From an uncultured Bacteroidales bacterium (GTDB lineage: Bacteria; Bacteroidota; Bacteroidia; Bacteroidales; P3), in contig OMWJ01000006.1 in NCBI GenBank assembly GCA_900314725.1, positions 1-64,000 on the forward strand: a DNA stretch of 64,000 nt, read 5' to 3'. Shown piece by piece: positions 19,236 through 26,751 of this stretch. The stretch's first letter is position 1. Each line of letters begins with the position of its first letter. A model generated the notes under the pieces. The model did not search any database. It was not told the origin of the DNA and saw only the letters and a program-made list of their open reading frames with translations. A program made the translations under genes and the position numbers.

Positions 19236-19664
19236 ATGAAAAGATTATTAATAATAACAATAGCGTGCTTTGGACTGTTGTTTTCTGTTTATTCTCAAGA
19301 AATACAACAGAGTTGCACAATCATAGAAACCTCTGTAAAGAACAACTTGTATTACAATTTTACTCTTTCTGGTGATGGCTTTTTGTCATATAATTGGGGT
19401 GATAATGATGATAATCACACAACAATCTCTGTGGATTTAAGCAAGGTAACAATATCTAAGGATTATACTCTTGCTTCTCCCAAAGTATGGATTAACTGCA
19501 TTGATAATAATTCTTGCATAGACGAAGTAGGCACAATGGGAGCAAGAGATGGAATGTATTTCAATTATTCAAAAACCTATCTGCCGGCAAACAACGATGC
19601 AGATATGGAAGCGATGTATATGCATTTGAATTATTTGATTAAAGTAGCAACAGGTAAATATTAA
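19236..19664 (+). CDS. small secreted protein of unknown function
   Basis: A 142-aa protein with a signal peptide (MKRLLIITIACFGLLFSVYSQ). The mature part has a DGFLSYNWGDNDDN segment and a Cys pair (INCIDNNSCIDE). No family is recognised. It lies 53 nt after the 1482-residue protein on the same strand and may be cotranscribed. Repeat R2 follows its stop and probably ends the transcript. Confidence 0.7.
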   Translation: MKRLLIITIACFGLLFSVYSQEIQQSCTIIETSVKNNLYYNFTLSGDGFLSYNWGDNDDNHTTISVDLSKVTISKDYTLASPKVWINCIDNNSCIDEVGTMGARDGMYFNYSKTYLPANNDADMEAMYMHLNYLIKVATGKY

Positions 19665-19668
19665 GAAC

Positions 19669-19764
19669 AAAAAAGACTTGGTTTTAAAAAATTAAATCTT
19701 GATGTTTAGGGTACAAAGAGTTGGTTTTAAAATTTTTAAATCAACTCTTTTTTTTATCAACTCT
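19669..19764 (+). repeat. intergenic repeat R2 (GASTTG family)
   Basis: The copy reads AAAAAAGACTTGG, TTTTAAAAAATTAAAT, CTTGATGTTTAGGGTAC, then AAAGAGTTGGTTTTAAAA closed by TTTAAATCAACTCTTTTTTTT. The last two parts pair into a hairpin with a T-run in the plus direction. It sits between the convergent genes for the small secreted protein and gldD. The segment CTTGATGTTTAGGGT is identical in R4 and R5. Confidence 0.8.
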
Positions 19765-19768
19765 CAAT

Positions 19769-20371
19769 TTATTTCCATTCAAAGGTGTTGATGATATGTT
19801 GCATATCTTCTTTCAGTCTTTTTACAACAGAAGATACGGAGTCGTTGTTTGGAGCAATTTTGTTGTTAAGGGCAAAACGTATGAAATGTCTTGTACTATC
19901 TGTCAAATAAAACTGATAAGGGGAGACAACATCTCTTCCTTTTAACTCAAAAGCAGTACCAAATACCCTGCGTTCTTGGTTTTTGTAATCTTGTTGAAGT
20001 ATGCCTGCAGATAGTTTTTCATGTCTGTTGATGAAAGTAAAACAATCATTCACTGCATCTTTTAAGTCCGATTTGGAAGTAAGATTAAAATAACTTACAT
20101 TGATTTCAAAATTATATTTCTCCACATTTAAGTTAAACCAATATGTGTTTTTGTTTTTGCTTTCCAATCTTTCTACTCTGCAATCCTTAGGATATTCAAA
20201 AACAAAGGGCAAATCCTTGTTTTCAAAACGAATATACTCTGATTTTTTCACATCAAGTCGTAGGTAAGTAGGCGGTTTTGGTTGTTCAGGAGCTTTTTCA
20301 CAAGCAGCAAATATCAACATACAAAGTGTAATGCAAGAAGTTAGAAATACATTTTTTTGAATAGATTTCAT
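19769..20371 (-). CDS. gldD: gliding motility lipoprotein GldD
   Basis: Lipoprotein of 200 aa. The N-terminal signal ends in a lipobox-like LIFAAC, so Cys24 would be lipidated. Recognisable GldD blocks are PTYLRLDVK, FVFEYPKDCRVE, YWFNLNVEKYNFEINVSYF, the most conserved SPYQFYLTDSTRHFIRFAL, and a C-terminal DMQHIINTFEWK. GldD is required for gliding in Flavobacterium and is widespread in Bacteroidota that use T9SS. The gene is alone here, divergent from a T9SS type B cargo gene across 110 nt that holds a palindromic promoter. No other gld gene is adjacent. Confidence 0.88.
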   Translation of the reverse strand: MKSIQKNVFLTSCITLCMLIFAACEKAPEQPKPPTYLRLDVKKSEYIRFENKDLPFVFEYPKDCRVERLESKNKNTYWFNLNVEKYNFEINVSYFNLTSKSDLKDAVNDCFTFINRHEKLSAGILQQDYKNQERRVFGTAFELKGRDVVSPYQFYLTDSTRHFIRFALNNKIAPNNDSVSSVVKRLKEDMQHIINTFEWK

Positions 20372-20390
20372 ATTATGATATATTTTTTTA

Positions 20391-20408
20391 TTATTTTTGC
20401 AAAAATAA
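20391..20408. promoter_or_regulatory. palindromic divergent -7 promoter element
   Basis: TTATTTTTGCAAAAATAA is a perfect 18-bp palindrome. Each strand contains TATTTTTG (plus 20392-20399, minus 20400-20407), a match to TAnnTTTG. The halves point toward gldD and toward the choice-of-anchor L gene, so the two -7 boxes abut back to back. Confidence 0.55.
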
Positions 20409-20481
20409 TTCTTTTATCTGAATATTTTGCAACGAAACGACAAAAATATTGTCATATACATTGAAATAAATAACAAAAAAT

Positions 20482-22863
20482 ATGAAAAAGTATAACTTTG
20501 CTTTTATAATTATAGTGCTGTGTTTATTGTTTAGCAGCAACATTTTCTCACAAGTAACCGTTACACCTTATTCTGGTTCTATAGCCAATCTTATTAGACA
20601 AAATTTTATTTCTGATTCCAGCGTGGAATTAGTTACGGCTTATGGTTATGAACCTAAGTTTAATGGTCAGACTACAATAAGTTATCCTGCATATAATCAA
20701 TTGGGGACATTTACTAATGCAAATACCTCAGGAACAAATATGCCTTTGTCTTCAGGTATTGTTATGGTTACAGGAATATGTACAGATGCAGGGAGTACTT
20801 CATCTCAATCTATCGTAAGTTCTGTTGCTTCTCCCCCTTGTGAAAATTGTGCTTTATCCTATTCTCCTTCCTTATACTATGTTTATCGTGCAACAGGTGC
20901 TACTAATAGTATGAATGACGTAGCGTGCATGTCTTTTTGGATAGTTCCTAAGAGTGAAAGAATATCTTTTGGTTACTCGTTTGCATCAGAGGAATATCCA
21001 AATTATGTTTGTTCTTCATTTAATGATGTTTTCGGATTTTTTATCTCAGGACCATACGATGAGAATGGAAATCTTATCGGTGACGGTTCTGTAGGAGAGG
21101 TATATCAGAACGAAAATATTGCTATTATTCCTAATACAGATGATGCTGTTATGATAAATACTGTAAATGGAGGAGAATCTCACGGTTCAGCTTCTCCTTG
21201 CATTCTTACGAATACTCAATACTTTAGATCTAATTACACCAATCCAAGCAATAATTGTGAAATGGGAGGATATACAGTTGATTTAACAACAAAGAAGATA
21301 GAGGTTGCTCCTTGTTACAGATACAGAATAGAATTGGCTATTGCAGATATTGGAGACAAGGCATATAATTCAGCAGTTTATCTAAAAGCAAATTCTTTGC
21401 AAGCAGATATGATAACTGTCTCCGGAATAGATGATGAAGCCGTAGAACATACACAAGAAGGTTATCCTGTATATGTTAAAGGCTGCAGTAAGATGAAAGT
21501 AAAGGTTGAGTCCAATTATAGAATGGAAACAAATAAACAGTACTCTGTAGAGGTGAGCAAAACAGCTGGCAGCACATTAACTTTGGGAGAAGACTACGTT
21601 TTGCAAGATGCTCAAGGCAATGAAGTCGGAAGCACCGTAACTATCCTAAGAAATGAGATGGAAACAGATTTCTATATATCATTCCTTCATAATCCTAATA
21701 AAGAAGCTCTTTCTCAGGATACTCTTTTACTTGTTTCTGAGTTTGTAAATGATTGTACTCCGCGTGATACTATTTACATTGTTTTAAGAGAGCCAGCACC
21801 TATGGACGCATACGCAATAGGAGGAAAAACCTATTGCGACAATGAACTTCCTTTGACTGAAGAGATAACTGTCGTAAGCAAAGGCGGTCATAAGTATATG
21901 AGGACTGTAATAACAAACTCTTTGAACGAAAATCCTTTTGAAGACTTGACAAGATACGAAAACGCCGATTCTGTTGTTGTTGTGTTTAATCCTGTTATTC
22001 ACGATCCTGTGTTATACTACATAGCAGTTGAAGATTCTTGTGGAAGATCATTCTTTGACACCATAGAGTTTAAGATTCAAGGAGCAAACACCACTGCTTC
22101 AATTAGCGAAGACCGTATTTGTGAGGGTGATCAAGTTACTCTTTCTTGTCCAGCAACAGCAGAGTATGCTTGGACTTCTCAACCTGTGGATGAAACTCTA
22201 TTTGGACAAGAAACAGTAAGAGAACCTAAGGTTTCGCCATCAAAGAATACACAATATACTGTTACCATTAGAGATGAAAATGGCTGTATTGCGTCTGATT
22301 CTGTAAGCATTATTGTTGTACCAAAAGTAAAAGCAAGAATGTCTTTATCTACTCATACTTTAAGACTATCTGATGCTACGCTTTTATATGAAGATGTTAC
22401 AATAAATGGAGCAGACAGATTCTGGAATTTAGGAGACGGAACAACAACGACTCTTATTGCCGGAGCAGAAACATATCCTACAACAGATACAGGAACATAT
22501 GAAATAATGCTTATTGCTTATAATTCTGCTGGTTGTGCTGACACTGCTGTTGATTATGTAAGAGTTTTACCTGATTTTACTTTTTATATACCAAATGCAT
22601 TTATTCCTGGTGATGCCGACGAAAAACTTTCAATCTTTAGACCTGTAGGTTCAATGTTAGAATACTATACTTTAGACGTATATAATAGATGGGGAGCAAA
22701 AATATTTAGTGGAAAACCTAATGAAGGCTGGGACGGAAGAGTAGATGATGACTTTGCTCAACAAGGTACATACGTTTATGATATTTATTATAAAGACGGC
22801 GAAGGTTTATTGCAGAGAAAAACAGGAACATTTGCTGTCTTGCCAAAAAGCGATGTCAAATAA
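20482..22863 (+). CDS. choice-of-anchor L protein with T9SS type B sorting domain
   Basis: Secreted cell-surface protein, 793 aa. After the signal peptide (..SSNIFSQ) comes a choice-of-anchor L domain (about 30-310), marked by FGYSFASEEYPNYVC, SFNDVFGFFISGPYD and IELAIADIGDKAYNSAVYL. Beta domains follow, including a PKD-like segment (FWNLGDGTTT.. about 655-700). The C-terminus from about 705 is the gliding-associated type B sorting domain: FYIPNAFIPGDADEKLSIF, YNRWGAKIF, GWDGRVDD, QQGTYVYDIYYKD. This marks it as T9SS cargo. Ligand unknown. Its 3' end overlaps birA by 11 nt. Confidence 0.92.
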   Translation: MKKYNFAFIIIVLCLLFSSNIFSQVTVTPYSGSIANLIRQNFISDSSVELVTAYGYEPKFNGQTTISYPAYNQLGTFTNANTSGTNMPLSSGIVMVTGICTDAGSTSSQSIVSSVASPPCENCALSYSPSLYYVYRATGATNSMNDVACMSFWIVPKSERISFGYSFASEEYPNYVCSSFNDVFGFFISGPYDENGNLIGDGSVGEVYQNENIAIIPNTDDAVMINTVNGGESHGSASPCILTNTQYFRSNYTNPSNNCEMGGYTVDLTTKKIEVAPCYRYRIELAIADIGDKAYNSAVYLKANSLQADMITVSGIDDEAVEHTQEGYPVYVKGCSKMKVKVESNYRMETNKQYSVEVSKTAGSTLTLGEDYVLQDAQGNEVGSTVTILRNEMETDFYISFLHNPNKEALSQDTLLLVSEFVNDCTPRDTIYIVLREPAPMDAYAIGGKTYCDNELPLTEEITVVSKGGHKYMRTVITNSLNENPFEDLTRYENADSVVVVFNPVIHDPVLYYIAVEDSCGRSFFDTIEFKIQGANTTASISEDRICEGDQVTLSCPATAEYAWTSQPVDETLFGQETVREPKVSPSKNTQYTVTIRDENGCIASDSVSIIVVPKVKARMSLSTHTLRLSDATLLYEDVTINGADRFWNLGDGTTTTLIAGAETYPTTDTGTYEIMLIAYNSAGCADTAVDYVRVLPDFTFYIPNAFIPGDADEKLSIFRPVGSMLEYYTLDVYNRWGAKIFSGKPNEGWDGRVDDDFAQQGTYVYDIYYKDGEGLLQRKTGTFAVLPKSDVK

Positions 22864-23599
22864 ACAACAATACGAACTAATCAAACTAAAAGAAGTAACT
22901 TCTACTCAGACCTATCTTATAGATAAGGATGACGGTCTTTCGTTGCAGGAATTTACTACTGTATATACAACAAACCAAACCCTTGGAAGAGGACAAGCAG
23001 AGCATAAATGGGAAAGTGAAAAAGATAAGAACATCAGTTTTTCTTTTGTGTTACGACCTGTTTTCCTCAATCCTTCAAATCAATATCTTATCACAAAAAT
23101 TATTTCTCTTGCTATCGCTGATGTGTTGCAAGAATATGGAATAGATGATGTGAAAATAAAATGGCCAAACGACATATACGTAAAACAAAATAAAATATGC
23201 GGAATATTGGTGCAAAACAAAATAATAGGCAATGAACTTTCCGCCGTATATGTTGGAATAGGAATCAATATAAATCAAAAAGATTTTCACTTAGCTCCAA
23301 ATCCTACTTCTTTTCTATTAGAGAAGGGAAGGGGATTTGATACTACCCAAGTTTTCAACTCTTGTATGCAAAGAATAATACATAAATATGAGGATTACAG
23401 AAAAGGGAAACTTAAGGATTTGGATAAAGAATACTTGGAAAAATTGCTGTTCTTCAAGGAATATCATAAGTATGAATATGACAATAAAGTCATAGATGCA
23501 AAGATAATAGATGTTAATGAATTTGGACATCTTATCCTGCAAGATAAACACGCCACTATATATACCGCAGAACTAAGGGAAATAAAGTTTTTGTTGTAA
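22853..23599 (+). CDS. birA: biotin--[biotin carboxyl carrier protein] ligase
   Basis: Attaches biotin to a carrier lysine using ATP; 248 aa, cytoplasmic. It shows the biotinyl-AMP binding GRGQAEHKW, KWPNDIYV and KICGILVQN, and the C-terminal SH3-like domain. There is no N-terminal winged helix, so it is the non-regulatory form. I choose ATG 22853, beginning MSNKQQYELIKL, because the catalytic domain starts there. An open frame extending to 22745 only overlaps the preceding gene. It overlaps the upstream surface-protein gene by 11 nt, an unexpected pairing. The likely client in this window is the MmdC carrier at 49941-50381. Confidence 0.93.
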   Translation: MSNKQQYELIKLKEVTSTQTYLIDKDDGLSLQEFTTVYTTNQTLGRGQAEHKWESEKDKNISFSFVLRPVFLNPSNQYLITKIISLAIADVLQEYGIDDVKIKWPNDIYVKQNKICGILVQNKIIGNELSAVYVGIGININQKDFHLAPNPTSFLLEKGRGFDTTQVFNSCMQRIIHKYEDYRKGKLKDLDKEYLEKLLFFKEYHKYEYDNKVIDAKIIDVNEFGHLILQDKHATIYTAELREIKFLL

Positions 23600-23649
23600 G
23601 AACAATACCAATATAAGCTCTTGTTTTTCATTTATTTATATCTCAGTAA

Positions 23650-23746
23650 AAAAGAGTTGATCTTTTTTAAAAAAGACTTGATGTTTATATACAAAAGAGT
23701 TAGTCTTTATACACAAAAGAGTTGATGTTTTTCAATCAACTCTTTT
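23650..23746 (+). repeat. intergenic repeat R3 (GASTTG family, tandem 22-nt form)
   Basis: Four tandem units of about 21-22 nt start at 23650, 23671, 23693 and 23715. They begin AAAAGAGTTGATC, AAAAGACTTGATG, AAAAGAGTTAGTC and AAAAGAGTTGATG. The last is closed by AATCAACTCTTTT (734-746 of the 23 kb block), which pairs with unit 4 or unit 1. It lies between the convergent birA and pyrF genes, so it can terminate both. Confidence 0.75.
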
Positions 23747-23812
23747 ATTTTATTATTTAAGTTTTTATCTTAGTAAAAACTAAGTAGTTTTATATATTCA
23801 ACTTATAGAAGA

Positions 23813-24646
23813 TTATCTTTGTTCAAGATAAGATTTCATTTCCTGTTGAAGTTCTCTTGCTTTTTCGCCAGCAACTTTGTAGAAATCTTCTGTCTTGTCT
23901 GCGAATATTATTCCACGAGAAGAATTAACTAAAAGTCCGCAGTCCTTATTCATTCCATATTTGCATACTTCTTTTAGAGAACCTCCCTGAGCTCCTACTC
24001 CCGGAACCAAAAGAAAATGATCTGGTGCTATTTTTCTTATGTCTTCAAACTTTTCTGCTTTTGTTGCACCGCATACAAACATCAGGTTGTCCTTGGAAGT
24101 CTCCCATTGTTGAGCAGTAGCCAACACTTTTTCAAACAACTGCACTCCATTTTTGTCTTCCATATACTGAAAATCTGCAGCACCTTCATTACTTGTCAAA
24201 GCAAGAAGGATAACCCATTTATTAGGATAGGAAAGAAATGGCATAACGGAGTCTTTTCCCATATAAGGAGCAATGGTTATTGCATCAAAATTAAAATCTC
24301 CATCTTCTGAAAGCATAGATTTGGCATATTGTTTTGAAGTATTGCCAATATCTCCTCGTTTTGCATCTGCAATAATCAAGCATTCATTTCTTTTATCCTT
24401 CAAATAATCCATAGTTTTCTTCAAAGAAATCAGTCCTTTTATTCCATTGCTTTCGTAAAAGGCAAGATTTGGTTTGTAGGCAACAGTGTAGGGTAGGGTA
24501 GAGTCTATTATCTTTTTGTTGAATTCAAATACAGGGTCTTCTTCTTTCAAAAGATGTTGAGGAATCTTTTCAATATCGCTGTCCAATCCTACACAAAGAA
24601 AACTTTGTTTTTTGTTTATCAATGAAATTAATTCTTGTCTTGTCAT
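23813..24646 (-). CDS. pyrF: orotidine 5'-phosphate decarboxylase
   Basis: Converts OMP to UMP, the last step of de novo pyrimidine synthesis; 277 aa, of the longer type 2 group. The catalytic motif is [15 protein letters not shown] (about 95-109), with the N-terminal FLCVGLDSD and the phosphate-binding VPGVGAQGG near the C-terminus. It is the last gene of serS-lipB-pyrF, starting 3 nt after the lipB stop. No other pyrimidine gene is nearby. Confidence 0.96.
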   Translation of the reverse strand: MTRQELISLINKKQSFLCVGLDSDIEKIPQHLLKEEDPVFEFNKKIIDSTLPYTVAYKPNLAFYESNGIKGLISLKKTMDYLKDKRNECLIIADAKRGDIGNTSKQYAKSMLSEDGDFNFDAITIAPYMGKDSVMPFLSYPNKWVILLALTSNEGAADFQYMEDKNGVQLFEKVLATAQQWETSKDNLMFVCGATKAEKFEDIRKIAPDHFLLVPGVGAQGGSLKEVCKYGMNKDCGLLVNSSRGIIFADKTEDFYKVAGEKARELQQEMKSYLEQR

Positions 24647-24649
24647 AAT

Positions 24650-25306
24650 TTATACTAATTTTATAAAATGATTATAAAGTTCGTGTTTTATTCTTTCTAT
24701 ATCTACTGCTTGATGTAACTCTTTCTGCATGCTTGTAACACCTTTATCAACAAAACCACAAGGATTGATGTAGGAAAAATAGTTTAAATCAGTATTGACA
24801 TTAAAAGCAAAACCATGCATAGTTATTCCTCGGCTTACTTTTACTCCTATTGCACATATCTTCCTTGCTTTCTTGGTATGAGCTTCAATCCAAACACCTG
24901 TAGCACCTTGTAGTCTTTCACATTCTACGTCATAATCTTTCATCAAGTTGATGACCATTTGCTCCAAAGTATAGATATAATCTCTTATCCCCAAGCCCAT
25001 AGAGTCTAAATCCAAAGAAGGATAGCCGGTTATCTGACCCGGACCGTGATAGGTTATGTCTCCACCTCTGTTAATATGATAAACTTCTGCGTTAATTTGT
25101 TTCAAAAACTCATCATTCACAAGAAGATTGCTGTCTTTTCCGTGTTTGCCTAAGGTATAGACGTTGTTGTGTTCGCAAAGGATGAAGTCTTGACTGATAT
25201 TCTCCTCTCCATTAAGTTTTTGTGCAACTTTGGAGTTAAAAAGATTAGTCTGCCTGTCTAAAGCTTCACTATAGGCAATCTTTTTCCAATCAACGAAGTT
25301 TATCAT
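24650..25306 (-). CDS. lipB: octanoyltransferase LipB
   Basis: Transfers octanoyl groups from acyl carrier protein to lipoate-dependent proteins, the first step of lipoate synthesis; 218 aa. The LipB signature RGGDITYHGPGQITGYP is present. The acyl-thioester Cys lies in INPCGFVDKGVTSM and the catalytic Lys in KICAIGVKVSRGITMHGFAFN. It is 3 nt downstream of serS and 3 nt upstream of pyrF. lipA is not in the window. Confidence 0.95.
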   Translation of the reverse strand: MINFVDWKKIAYSEALDRQTNLFNSKVAQKLNGEENISQDFILCEHNNVYTLGKHGKDSNLLVNDEFLKQINAEVYHINRGGDITYHGPGQITGYPSLDLDSMGLGIRDYIYTLEQMVINLMKDYDVECERLQGATGVWIEAHTKKARKICAIGVKVSRGITMHGFAFNVNTDLNYFSYINPCGFVDKGVTSMQKELHQAVDIERIKHELYNHFIKLV

Positions 25307-25309
25307 CGT

Positions 25310-26584
25310 TTAGTTTATTATATCAAATCCAGTAAATTGCTGCAAAGCCTTTGGAATTCTTATGCCTTCTTCTGTTTGATGGTTTTCCAATAAAGCAGCG
25401 ACTATACGAGGAAGAGCAAGTGCTGAACCATTAAGAGTATGACAAAGCTGAGTTTTATTATTATCATCTTTGTAACGAACCTTTAGTCTATTGGCTTGAT
25501 AAGTTTCGAAATTACTAACACTTGATACTTCTAACCAACGCTGCTGTGCTGCACTATATACTTCAAAGTCAAAAGTAAGAGCAGATGTAAAACTTATATC
25601 TCCACCACAAAGACGCAAAACTCTATAAGGTAGTTCAAGCTTCTCTAATAATCCTGCAACATGATTCATCATAGATTGCAGTTGTTCGTATGAATGTTCA
25701 GGAGAATCAATACAAACTATCTCCACTTTATCAAACTGATGCAAACGGTTAAGACCTCTTACATCTTTTCCGTAAGAACCTGCTTCACGTCTAAAACACT
25801 GAGAATAAGCACAGCGTTTTATTGGAAAATCTTTTTTATCTACTATGCAGTCTCTGAAAATATTTGTTACAGGAACTTCCGCTGTAGGAATCATATAGAA
25901 GTTATCCAATGTTACAACATACATCTGGGCTTCTTTATCTGGAAGTTGTCCGGTGGCAAGTGCAGATTGCTCATTTACCATCAAAGGTGGCTGTACTTCC
26001 AAGTAACCACTCTTGTCTGCTTCACTAAGGAAAAAGTTTATCAAAGCTCGTTGCAGTTTTGCACCTTTGCCTTTATAGACAGGAAAGCCTGCACCTGTTA
26101 TTTTGTTTCCAAGATTAAAATCTATTATATCATATTTTGAACACAAATCCCAATGAGGTAAAGCCTTATCTGTAAGTTGTGGAATTTCTCCGTGCATTTC
26201 TACGACCTCATTATCCTCTTCTCCTTTGCCAGGTTTTACTGATTGGTGAGGAAGATTAGGAACAGAAAGCAGCAAAGTTTTTATATTATTATCCACTTCC
26301 GAAAGTTTTTCACCAAGTTCTTTTTCCTGAGCCTTAAGTGTTGCTGTTTCTTGTTTCTTTTGTTCGGCTTCTTCTCTTTTACCTTCCTTAAAGAGTGAGC
26401 CTATTTGTTTTGCAAGGATATTTTGCTTTTGTTTGCACTCATCAGACTGTTTCTGCATTTCTCTACGCTGATTGTCCAATGTGATTATTTCCTCTATTGT
26501 TTGTTCGGCATTCTTAAAGTTCTTTATCTTTAGCCTTTCAATTACAAATTCTTTATTATCTCTTATGATATTTAGCTGTAACAT
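25310..26584 (-). CDS. serS: seryl-tRNA synthetase
   Basis: Class II synthetase charging tRNA-Ser, 424 aa, normal length. Residues 1-105 form the long antiparallel coiled-coil arm that contacts the tRNA variable arm (rich in Glu, Lys, Gln). The catalytic core follows, with TAEVPVTN, motif 2 around CFRREAGSYGKDVRGLNR and motif 3 LNGSALALPRIVAALLE. It is the first gene of serS-lipB-pyrF, with a TAATTTTG promoter box at 26622-26629. Confidence 0.97.
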   Translation of the reverse strand: MLQLNIIRDNKEFVIERLKIKNFKNAEQTIEEIITLDNQRREMQKQSDECKQKQNILAKQIGSLFKEGKREEAEQKKQETATLKAQEKELGEKLSEVDNNIKTLLLSVPNLPHQSVKPGKGEEDNEVVEMHGEIPQLTDKALPHWDLCSKYDIIDFNLGNKITGAGFPVYKGKGAKLQRALINFFLSEADKSGYLEVQPPLMVNEQSALATGQLPDKEAQMYVVTLDNFYMIPTAEVPVTNIFRDCIVDKKDFPIKRCAYSQCFRREAGSYGKDVRGLNRLHQFDKVEIVCIDSPEHSYEQLQSMMNHVAGLLEKLELPYRVLRLCGGDISFTSALTFDFEVYSAAQQRWLEVSSVSNFETYQANRLKVRYKDDNNKTQLCHTLNGSALALPRIVAALLENHQTEEGIRIPKALQQFTGFDIIN

Positions 26585-26621
26585 ATAGTTTAATCTGTAT
26601 TTATTATAATAATTAAGGTTG

Positions 26622-26629
26622 CAAAATTA
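26622..26629 (-). promoter_or_regulatory. -7 promoter box for serS-lipB-pyrF
   Basis: The minus strand reads TAATTTTG, 37 nt upstream of the serS ATG. It is divergent from the mutA promoter. Confidence 0.6.
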
Positions 26630-26693
26630 CAACTTTTTCATTCAATAAAACAAGTTTAAAGAAACAAGTTCTTAAATTTTATTATTTTTTTTA

Positions 26694-26723
26694 TTGTGTT
26701 TTTTATTTATTGTTGTAACTTTG
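26694..26723 (+). promoter_or_regulatory. promoter for mutA
   Basis: TTG at 26694-26696 (within TTATTG), a 19-nt gap, then TAACTTTG at 26716-26723, matches the Bacteroidota -33/-7 arrangement. It lies 28 nt before the mutA ATG. Confidence 0.65.
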
Positions 26724-26751
26724 CACCTTTAGAAATAAAAAACACATATTT

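Noticed and set aside
22745-22852. N-terminal extension of BirA
   Set aside because: It lies entirely in the other frame of the upstream sorting-domain gene and does not resemble a winged-helix domain; catalytic homology begins at ATG 22853.
23650-23746. Short tandem repeat that could be read as a small CRISPR array
   Set aside because: Units are 21-22 nt and directly adjacent with no unique spacers, and there are no cas genes in the window.
25694-26140. 148-codon open frame antisense to serS
   Set aside because: It is a shadow of the seryl-tRNA synthetase frame, with no recognisable protein features or promoter.
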